DNA of 64,000 bases, taken from NCBI GenBank assembly GCA_023105745.1, contig JALGQZ010000001.1:61233937-61297936 (forward strand), given 5' to 3'. Origin of the DNA: Austropuccinia psidii (Eukaryota > Basidiomycota > Pucciniomycetes > Pucciniales > Sphaerophragmiaceae). The first letter of the stretch is position 1. Each line of letters begins with the position of its first letter. The position numbers were made by a program, and so were the translations under genes. Positions 55,168 to 64,000 of this stretch are shown here, one piece after another. The notes beneath the pieces are model-generated. The model was not told the DNA's origin. It ran no database searches and was given only the letters and a program-made list of their open reading frames with translations.

Positions 55168-57746
55168 CTAAATTCTATCCGCCAAGGTTACAATTGGTAA
55201 GTATTCTTTCCATTTGGATCCATTTTCACCGCACATTTTTACAAGTGCATCCTTTAATTTCTTATGACCTCTTTCAACCATTCCTTGTGCTTCTGGGTAG
55301 TAAGGTGTAGTTATTATGAATCTTGATCCTGCTCTTTTGACTTCTTCTTGTAGTTCTTTTCCAAATTCTTCTCCTCCATCTACTGTGACCTTTTTGGGTG
55401 GACCATATCTACAAATCCATTCTGAATTAAACCATTCTGAGACTGATTTTGCTCTTAGCCTAGTTAATGCAACAGTTTCTGGCCATCCTGAAAAGTCATG
55501 TCTTGCTACCACCCAATATTTCCATATTCCTGCCTTAATATGGACCGCATCCATGCTGACTCTTTCAAATAAAGTGGATGTTGCAGATATCTTTCCTTCT
55601 TCTTTTTGCTGCAAATGACTCCTTTTCTGACATTATTCACATGATTTAACCCATTTCTTGACTATATTTTTCATTACTTCCCACCAATATCTTTTCTTTA
55701 TTCTTCTATATGTTTCATTTTCCCCTTGATGACCCAATTCTTTGTGCATTTTCTTTGGAATCTTTTTTTGATCTTTATCATTAAACACAGCTATTTGTGG
55801 ACTCTCTTTATTTCTCCTTTTTAGCTGCCCTCCTTCTATATAGAAATTTACTGATCTTCTTTTAATTCTCTTGAAGTATTCTTCCCCAATACTTTGTGGC
55901 TTTTTCAAACTATTCAAATATTCCTGCATATTGTTTCTGAATCCTTCCTGTTTTATTGGGATCTCAATATTATTTGTTTTATTTCTTGATAATTTTCCTA
56001 CTTTGATTGTATTTACTTCTTTTAGACCAGATCCTGGATGTGGTTTGATCCATTCTTCTTCTTCATCAAAATCATCCCTTTCACTTTCATCTTCATTTCC
56101 CCCCTTTGGCCTTCTTGATAATCCATCTGGCATAGTAAATGTCTTCCCTGGTTTGTGTACCAGATCAAAAGAAAAAAGTAGAATAAATGCTACCCATCTT
56201 CTCATTGGTGAATTTGGTAAACATGGTGTGTTGATCATTTCTATTAAAGCTTTAGCATCTACTTGAAGCTCCAAGTGTTGCCCCCATAATATTTTTTGAA
56301 GAGTTTTGAGTATTTTTGCAACACCACACAATTCTAATTAGGGCTGAGAGTATTTAAATTCTAGTTGGGAAAAGGTTACTGATTCATATAGTACTGGTCT
56401 ATCATGTCCATTCTCATCCTCTTGCATAAGAACTGCGCCAGCTGCAATATAACTTGAATCAATTGCTAATTTTATCTTCCCTGACCATTTTTCATAATTC
56501 AATGTCTTCAAGGTAATTTCTTCTCCTACTATCTTCCTGAGTTTTTTGAAAGCTTCTTCACATTTTTCATCCCAATTCCAAAATAAATCCTCCCTTGTTA
56601 ATCTCCTCAATGGTGCTGAAACTTGTGAAAAGTCTTTGATAAACATTCTGACACATGCACATAGTCCCAAAGATCCTCTAGCTTCCTTCTTTGTTGTTGG
56701 TCTAGGCCAATTTTGTATCTTGTTTATTTTCTGTTTTGAAATCTTTCTTCCACCCAAATATACAACATGCCCTACAATATCCAGTGCTGGAACACAGCAT
56801 GCAAATTTTGAACCTGAAATTGTGAGTCCTGCCTCTTCTATCCTGAAAAGTATTATTTTTAATGTTACTGCATATTCCCAAACAAATCTTCTTATGAGTA
56901 GATTCTCCTTCAATTTTTCATGCTGATATGTTGATCTGGGTCCTTTAATCCCTCCATCATCTATAAATATTCCAAGGTGCTCCGGTATTTCCTCCTGAAG
57001 TATCCAAGTCATTTGTGCTTGATAAACTGCCACAGAGTTTGTTGCACCTTGAGGTAGTCTAGTAAGCTGTAGTCTTCCAAGTGGTTTTTCAAAGGCTGTA
57101 AGGGGTCTTTTATATCTGCTAATCCATAACATGCCATTCCTGAAAATGATCCCACAAACTTATCAACATTTGGTGGTAATCTTACATCTTTGATTGTGAC
57201 TTTATTGAGGTCTTGAAGATCATGAACTCTTCTAAGTTTTCCATTTGGTTTTGCCACACAAAATACTAGGCTGTCATAGCTTTATGTTGATTGTTCATAG
57301 AGTCCTGTACGTATTCTTTCTCCGGCTAGCTCAATAAATTGAGGTAAAGTTGATTTTGGTATTGTTATTGGTTTCTTTTGCCATGGTTCATGTGATATAG
57401 CTGGTATTTTATATGGTTTTCCATAAAAATGTTCACGTACACCTCTTTCTTCTTCACAAAATGCTATATCCTTTTCCTTTTGTAATATAACATTTTTTGA
57501 TAAATTTGTTTCTTCTTCTGATAACCATCCAGATGGTCCAAAATGTTTTATTAAAATTCTTTCTTCTGTAACTTTTAATTTTTCAATAACTAGAGGTGGG
57601 TTAGGTGATAAAGGTGTTTCATATGGATCTCTTGATAATTCAGGTCTTTCCAAAGGTGGATTCAGATCTTGAGGCATAGCTTCATTGAATGGTCTAACCT
57701 TCTTAAGTACTGATTTATATTTTTCTGCATTGGATTGAGCTTCCAT
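55168..57746 (-). pseudogene. pol: G4 pol (RT, RNase H, integrase), broken
   Basis: Successive open pieces 57746-57282, 57257-57009, 57132-56338, 56331-55633 and 55614-55168 form one degenerate polyprotein with frameshifts and stops between them. RT has LGRLQLTRLPQGATNS and GIFIDDGG as its active-site variant; RNase H has LAIDSSYIAAGAVL; integrase has HKELGHQGENETYRRIKKRYWW and the core DAVHIKAG, VDGGEEF and YYPEAQGMVERGH. It is a Ty3/gypsy lineage different from G1 and G3. Confidence 0.85.
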
Positions 57747-59458
57747 TGCTCTTTTTTTTTGGTGAAAATAAAACAGTCTCTTCAGTATCTTCTTTTACTT
57801 TTTTTATAATTAAATTTGAGCTGTAGTTTTAAGTCATACAAGGACTTTACCTCTAGGTGGATAAAACCCAGTATATTAGGTATACCAAATCCTGCAGTTT
57901 AGAGTCATACAAGGACATTTGAAAACCCTTGTCCAGAATTACACAAGGGAGCAGTTTACTTTCTTGCTGAGGACAAATCAGATCAATGTTGAGGGTTTTA
58001 TTTTGATTAAATATTCTTCATTATTTGAACATTGAAGTCTTCATTATTCTGTTGTGCACTTTTGTTACTTCTATTGACATCTTCACTCTTTTTTTTAGTT
58101 TTCATTCTTTCTTGAGTTTACTTGCAAGTTCAGCCCTCTTGTGTGCTACCACTGTAGTTTAAAGTTGTACAGAGACTAATTTGAGCCTTCAGGTTGCTAC
58201 CCTGTAGTTTAAAGTCATACAAAGACTACTTTTAGCCTTCAGGTTGCTACAATGTAGTTTAAAGTCATAAAAGGACTAATTTTAGCCTTCAGGTTGCTAC
58301 CCTGTAGTTTAAAGTTGTACAAGGACTAATTTCAGCCTTCAGGTTGCTACCCTGTAGTTTAAAGTCATACAAGGACTAATTTTAGCGGTCAGGTTGCTAT
58401 CCTGTAGTTTAAAGTCATACAAGGACTCATTTCAGCCTTCAGGTTGCTACCTGTAGTTTAAAGTCATCCAAGGACTAATTTTATTTTTTTGGTATCTGTT
58501 CTTTTATCCTTTATAGTTATCAATTCTTCTTATTTTATTTAATTTCTTATTATTATTGTTTAAATTTCTTTTTTTTTATGTTATGAAAAAAAATTTTATG
58601 TTAAAATTTTTATTTTTTTTTATGTTGAGAAAAAGTTTTTATTTTTATTTTTTTATGTTGAGAAAATTTTTATTTTTATTTTTTTTTTATGTTGTAAAAT
58701 TGTTTTTTTTTTCTTTGGAAAAAGATGTTTTTTTTTTTTTGATAAGACCCCCTTTTTTTTTTAGCTGAAACTTTCAAATATCCTCAGCTATGTTAGTTGA
58801 ATAAAGAATCTGTCTCCTTTCTCTAAATGCAATGATAATGAAGTTCTTTTTTTTAAGAATAAACTAGGCTATACCTATATTTTTTTTAAATTTTATGTTT
58901 GAGATTAGTTGCAATAAAATTTTTCGATTGGAATTAAATGATATGATTTTTTTTTAATGAATAAATGATGACTCTGTTTGACTTTTTTTTTAAGTAATAT
59001 AAGAATTCAAAAAAACCATAATATCAATATTGGTGTAAATGATGATAAGTGAGTTTCCTTCTTTCAAATAATTATAATAGAAGTTTATATTATTTTTTAT
59101 ATTGGCTTGAAGATGGTAAGATCCACTTGATAATCAATTTAAATGGAAAATATTATTTCCAATGAATTCTGGTATAGATTTTTTTGAAAAAAAATCAATA
59201 GGCCCACACTACCCCAAATTTCTTCCATTTTATTGTAATTTGAGGTGGCATAAGAACAGATAACCATCCCTGTTTTTATATATATATATTTGAATTAAAT
59301 TGTGATACTTGTACATTGAAAAATAACTTTTGAAGACTTCTAAATTTGTAATATTGTCTTGAATACTGATACATAGCCTTTATTTATTATGATTTGAAAT
59401 TTAAATTCATAACATGAGTGGATTTTTTTTTAATTTGTAATATTTGTCTGAATCATTT
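57747..59458. repeat. G4 spacer with 50-bp repeats
   Basis: 58137-58480 holds about 7 units of GTAGTTTAAAGTCATACAAG, then GACTAATTTTAGCCTTCAGGTTGCTACCCT in part. 58550-58770 is poly-T/TTTTTATG low complexity. No gene seen. Confidence 0.7.
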
Positions 59459-60105
59459 TTATGATATTTTTCTTGAGCTTGATATGAATCTTCCTTTCTC
59501 TTCTTTAATTTTTTTAACAAATAAGTCTTCCCAAATCAATTTCCAATAATCCTTATTGATATTATAATTATGTTTCTTGAGACTAATAATTCCAGGTATA
59601 AACACCTCTTCCCACAAAACATCCCAATTGGCCTTTTCAATTACATAATTTCCATGCTTCCATAAGATTCTTCCTTCTGGTATGTCCAGTGAATGCAGAA
59701 ACAGTCCTCTTGAGGCTTCCACGTCTGCAAAATATATCTTTCTTCTCCATTCTGCATCTGTTACTGTATCCTCTTCCCAATATATGTTTCCTAAATTTCC
59801 CTGATACCATCATATGTAAGTAATTCTAGAAATTCCAGTCTTGAAAGAGAGAATTCTGGAAGCTCTTGCCACTCTTTAGATTTTTGAATTTGTTGATGCA
59901 GTTCTGGAAAATTGAACAATTCTTCAAATTCTAAGTATGGAATCCATATCTGAAAGAAATCCTATCCTTCTTCAACAAATGGTTTTTCCCAGTAATTGAC
60001 TTCTTCTATATTTCCTGAAGCTTTGCAATTTAGGTCTGTCCATCCTCCTTCATTCTAACCAAGATTCCATTCCAATTCATTATCATTTATAAGTTTGGTA
60101 TCCAT
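59459..60105 (-). pseudogene. G4 gag-like remnant
   Basis: Starts MDTKLINDNELEWNLG at 60105, then continues with four or more stops and a frame change near 59715 into an 87-codon piece (MEASRGLFLHSLDIPEGRI). Trp/Glu-rich; position fits Gag, but no zinc knuckle is seen. Confidence 0.45.
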
Positions 60106-60139
60106 GACTATCTAGATCCTTTCTGAGTTTTGAGATAAA

Positions 60140-60500
60140 AGACTAATTCCTCTTTGATAAGGCAGGAAGGCACTGCCACTGAGTGATAAGAGTGTTTAAA
60201 AAGATTTAAGTAAATTTAAATTCCTCTTTGATAAGGCAAGAGGTCACTGCCCTGAGTGATAATAATGTTGAAAAAACACTTTTTTATAAGGTAGGTTGAA
60301 TGATTTAAAATTCCTCTTTGATAAGGCAGGAGGTCACTGCCCTCAAAGATGAGATTATTCTAGATGAAGGTTTTTTTTATAAATAAATTAACAGTCTTTA
60401 GCAAAAGTTGAGTAAATTGAAATTCCTCTTTGATAAGGCAGGGAGGTACTTCCCTGAGGGATAAGAATGTTGAAAATAAGGCAGGAAGGCACTGCCCTGA
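60140..60500 (+). repeat. Degenerate repeats with GGCAG...CTGCC hairpins
   Basis: Five units of 60-120 bp spacing, each with ATTCCTCTTTGATAAGGCAG and CACTGCCCTGA. Probably part of the G4 5' region. Confidence 0.7.
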
Positions 60501-60649
60501 TACTAATACAGATATGAAAATAATTCTCTTTTTTTTTGGTTATTTCTTTTATTTTTTTGCTCTTTTTTATGGTGGTTTTTTTTAATTGGTGATTGAAATT
60601 GGAGTACCTCAGTTATTGTTGAGAATTATTCAACCTTCTGTTGTGAATT

Positions 60650-61327
60650 ACTGAAGATGCTGGTGTTGCTGTTTCCTATCAAAATCATGTGATTTCTTTG
60701 AGATAATTGAGCTGGTGAGAATTTTCTTGGAAGTGGGGAAAGTGGGGAAAGTAACAGTTTTTCTATTGACTGCACTTCCATTATATTTGAAAAAGGTGGG
60801 GAAATTGGTATTTTCAATTGTAATTGAATTTCTTCTGGTTGAAACTCTAATCTTCTTTATTATGCCCTAGGACTTCTTTACAGTTTGATTTACCTAGTTC
60901 TATAGTTCTGAAATTTATTTCCACCTCTGTAGTTATTCCCTAATTCCTATTTCCATTTGTGGAGCCATTCCCGCAATTTTATTTTCATTTGCGGAGCCGT
61001 TCCCGCAATTTTATTTCTATTGGCGGAGTGATTCCCGCAATTTTATTTCTATTTGCAGAGCAATTCCTGCAATTCCTATTTTCCATTTGCTGAGCCATTC
61101 CCTAATTCCTATTCCCATTTGCAGAGCCATTCCCACAATTTTATTTTCATTTGCGGAGCCATTACCACAATTTTATTTCTATTTGCAGAGCCATTCCCGC
61201 AGCCATTCCTGCAATTTTATTTCTATCTGCAGAGCCATTCCCACAGTTCTATTTTCATTTATAGAGCTATTCTGCAATTTCTATATTTTTTTTTATCTAT
61301 TTGGTATAATTGGTATGGAATACCACA
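60650..61327 (-). repeat. G4 5' LTR, recognisable part
   Basis: Aligns with about 53745-54543. The remainder of the LTR, including the GTTCCCACA end, is not recognisable to the left, so the two LTRs differ greatly in length. Confidence 0.65.
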
Positions 61328-61445
61328 ATGCTTGTACAGGTGCCTGATGCTTCACAGGCAAACTCCTGACGCTTGTACAGGTTCACAACAATTCAGACCA
61401 TTCCTTACGCCTGGGAAGCCTCCAAACAATTCTAAAAATTCCCTA
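61328..61445 (+). repeat. 40-bp tandem repeats (copy 3), right of G4
   Basis: Two to three decayed units (CTTGTACAGGTTCACAACAATTC in parts) continuing the array cut at 52421. Confidence 0.65.
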
Positions 61446-61839
61446 CATGACTAAGATTAAGAGTGTGTGACCATAGGAAAGGCAATGACTCATGAATCTG
61501 GAGTGGATTGCTCACATGGGGGAACCCCCAAATCTTTACAGTTATGATCTGAGGTGTTTGTAATCCATGGAAGAAGAAGTTTATAGGAGGGGTAATGGTG
61601 ACTATTGGCACATTTTAGGCAAAAGAGGTTCTCACAAACAAATACTAACTCAAACATTTGGTGGGGCACTTACAAAAATTATTCTGATGCAATAGGATAT
61701 TTGAACTATTGAGGAAAATATAATTTCATGTGAACAAAGAATGTAATATAAATTGAACATAAAAATCATTGAATACAAATAATTTTCTTAAAAGAAAGTA
61801 TTACAAAAGATAAAAAGAGGAAAGAATGCAATTTTTTTT
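61446..61839. other. Spacer beyond 3' end of zinc-cluster gene (copy 3)
   Basis: Aligns with 21660-22067; no gene. Confidence 0.4.
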
Positions 61840-63153
61840 TGAATTTTTCTTTCTAAGTATTTTGAGACTATCCCGGTGCTGTCCTCCTTTGCATAAGCCT
61901 CCAGTGCCTGGCCAAGAAGGGAGTTTAGTTCCTACCGGAATTCCCGGTGCATCTCATTTCAATGAGTTGCATCCACGAAGGGAATCATGTGGAGCAATTG
62001 GTGATGCTCCAACAAGATTTGGCTGATGGATTTGTGGACAATGGCTCAAGGGATTATTAAGGTCAGTTGTAAGTTGGTAAATTTCTGGCAAGCCTCATTG
62101 TGGGAATGAGGGGAGGAGGAGGAGGAATTCTTGGGGGCACTGGGAGGGAAGCAGGGTAGGAGTAGAGGGAGGGGGAACATGAGGGGAAGGTGGCGGAGTC
62201 GGGGAAGGAGAAAGGGGAGGGGGGGATCCAACAGGCGTATCGTTGATGATGATGACAGAGTGGGGTGGAGTGGGACAAGCTGGAGATGGTTGAAGGAAAG
62301 GTGAGGAAAAGTTGGGACTTACCAAAAGGTTCCTCCATGGATTGTTTTGAAGCCACCTCAGATTCAGGCTCACAAGTCAGAATATCCTCATGTGGTTTGG
62401 AGGATGGACTCGGGCCAGGAATAGGTAGCTCATTGGTTTGGGAGGGTTCTACAAAAGGAGGAAGAGTCAGTTCACTTGAGTTAAAAGTGAAAATTGAATG
62501 AAACTTTGGCTGCTTACCATGGAATAAGTCCTCCAACCATTGGGTGCCACTTGGGCCTGCGGTTGGTTGCCGCAGAGTTTGCTTGTGAGGCAAACTAGGA
62601 ACAGGAGAGTCTTATCACAGGGGATTTGGTTGGTTTTGTTCTATGCGTAATGGAAAAAAAGTCCGTATGATTGCATGAAGGGAAATGAGCTAAGGAGGAT
62701 AAAGAAAACTTACTTTGGCGTTTGAATCCCATGGGTGACAAGACATGGTGATGATCAGCCCAAACTTGAATGTCCTCTTGCCATTGCCATCCTTCATTGG
62801 CTGGATAATCACTTCCCCCTGGTCAAGGAGTGAAGTGACCATTGGATGGTGGCCTAGGAGGGGGTGGACAAATCAATACTTGAGGGAACTGGGCTAATTG
62901 TCTGGAATTGTTCCTGTCTGCCTGTTTGGGGTCCTGGAATCCATTCCTGCTCAGGAAAGCTTTCATTATCATCAACCACAAAGGAGTCCTTGCAAGGGTG
63001 TCTTGGTCGGGGACTCCTCTGGCTGCGTGGTTGGAAGGGTTGGACAATGAACGAGTATTTCTTGTGTGCTTGTCGGCAAGCATCACAAGCATTGGTCATT
63101 GTTGAGGAGCGGATGCAGGGGATACCCTGCTTAGTGTATAAAGTGCACAACAT
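61840..63153 (-). pseudogene. Zn2Cys6-like protein gene, broken copy 3
   Basis: All four exons of the 22068-23443 gene are present in order. Exon 1 starts at 63153 with Cys3, 13, 23 and 26, but Tyr at 6 and 33. A 2-nt deletion near 62863 shifts the frame after SSIDLSTPS, and stops follow in later exons. Useful chiefly because it preserves Cys26, missing in copy 2. Confidence 0.8.
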
Positions 63154-64000
63154 CTAAAAACAAAACAATTTAGGTTAGTAACTGAATAGAAAGTAAAAAA
63201 TCAAGAAAGAAATGAAGACATATGATGAATTTTAAATTTAAAACAGAATTAAAATATGGACGCTCTAGTCGGAAGGTTTTAAAAGTCTGGAAGAGAGTCA
63301 TGAAGAAGAATTAGGATTAATATTGGAAATAATATCAACAAAAATTTTAAATGAAGGAGATGCACAAGATGGATAGAAGGGGGGTTCTGGATGTATAAGC
63401 GGGAAAACCAGACAGAAAAAAGGAAGGGGAGTGAGGTTAGTGGATTGTGATATAAAAGAGTGGAAAGGCAGGAAGACAATGGGGAATACACACATGAATG
63501 AGAAGAGCGGGTGAGATTGGACAACGTGGAGTGGGTGAGAAAAAAGTGGAGGGTGTGTTGGGCAAAGATTGTCTTTTATACCATGGTGAAGCTGAACCAA
63601 TCGCAGCAGTCGCAGCACCCGCCAACGCCTCAGCTTCAAGCCATGTTGGGAAAATTGAAGCTCAGTCGCAGCATTGGCTGCAACTGAGAAGGTAAATGCC
63701 TGGTTGATGCAGAGAAACAAAGGGTTTCTGGCTGACTATTTCAATTGATTGAATTGTCAGACTCAGTCAAATCCCCTTTGTTGCCTTAAATGGCCACCCA
63801 ATTGCCCAGGAGGGCATTGTTGAATGTGCACGGTGGCTGCAATCCACAAATGCCCCATGCAGAAAAGCACGTGGCGTTTTTGCTCACAGTTGACCTCGGT
63901 GATCATAACAGCCTTATGGCTGGGTGATAGTGTTTGAAAAAAAGGTTCACATGGCTGTATGACAAGTTAATACAGCATGAGCTTGGGCCAACCCATTGCT
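63154..64000. other. Upstream region of zinc-cluster gene (copy 3)
   Basis: Aligns with about 23444-24290, including the GCAGCA/TGCTGC inverted repeats (63600-63690) and the start of the GCTGAG-rich block. The window ends inside it. Confidence 0.5.

Larger units (their letters stand above)
52422..61327 (-). mobile_element. G4: degenerate Ty3/gypsy retrotransposon
   Basis: Its pol reads leftward. In minus orientation the LTRs begin TGTGGTATTCCATAC (at 54543 and 61327), and the left one ends GTTCCCACA at 52422. ATGC flanks both sides. A polypurine tract lies at 54544-54556. Gag and pol remnants are separated by a repeat-filled spacer. Confidence 0.75.
44786..64000 (+). mobile_element. GT giant transposon copy 3, decayed and interrupted
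   Basis: Plus-oriented: remnants of 51-bp repeats, P1, gene A, P2, dioxygenase, P3, 40-bp repeats, zinc-cluster gene (-) and GCTGAG region, continuing past the window. A solo LTR (46975-49208) and element G4 (52422-61327) are inserted in it, and G3 cut its left end. All three genes carry several stops or frameshifts, and CpG is strongly depleted relative to copy 2. The left terminus is lost or displaced. Confidence 0.85.

Overview
The window looks like transposon-dense chromosomal DNA of a rust fungus (Pucciniales). The retroelement and accessory protein families are ones I recognise from Austropuccinia psidii (myrtle rust); the species is my inference. Genes have short GT-AG introns of about 58-90 bp. 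I see no host housekeeping gene, tRNA, rRNA or CRISPR array. Nearly everything is nested mobile DNA.

The centrepiece is a complete giant DNA transposon at 15277-36175 (20,899 bp), called GT here. It has 46-bp terminal inverted repeats starting CACC (43/46 identical), an AGT target duplication, and its empty site is preserved in the other LTR of the retrotransposon it entered (44491-44510). This is the CACTA/EnSpm (CMC) type of insertion. GT carries six genes: an orphan 677-aa protein (gene A, +), a TET/JBP-like 2-oxoglutarate dioxygenase (+), a protein with a Zn(II)2Cys6-like N-terminus (-), an SNF2 ATPase (+, one internal stop), an orphan 645-aa protein (gene B, -) and an EnSpm/Plavaka-like transposase (+). 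A 22-bp palindrome with the core CGG-N10-CCG recurs between the genes. Arrays of 51-bp and 40-bp repeats lie near the left end and between the dioxygenase and zinc-cluster genes.

Two older, broken GT copies flank it. Copy 1 (minus, 6181-14092) forms with copy 2 a large imperfect inverted repeat and keeps an intact dioxygenase gene. Copy 3 (plus, 44786-64000) is full of stops and interrupted by two LTR insertions. Differences from copy 2 are mostly CpG transitions, as expected if the host methylates cytosines in repeats.

Retroelements: G1 (minus, 1-6180, runs off the left edge) is a Ty3/gypsy element with a 1923-bp LTR that cut copy 1; a solo LTR of its family sits in gene A of copy 3 (46975-49208). 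G3 is a chromodomain Ty3/gypsy element (14349-15276 plus 36179-44785) whose 5' LTR was split by copy 2. G4 (minus, 52422-61327) is a decayed Ty3/gypsy element in the 40-bp repeats of copy 3. The order inferred is: copy 3 first, then G1-type solo LTR, G4 and G3, and last copy 2 inside G3.
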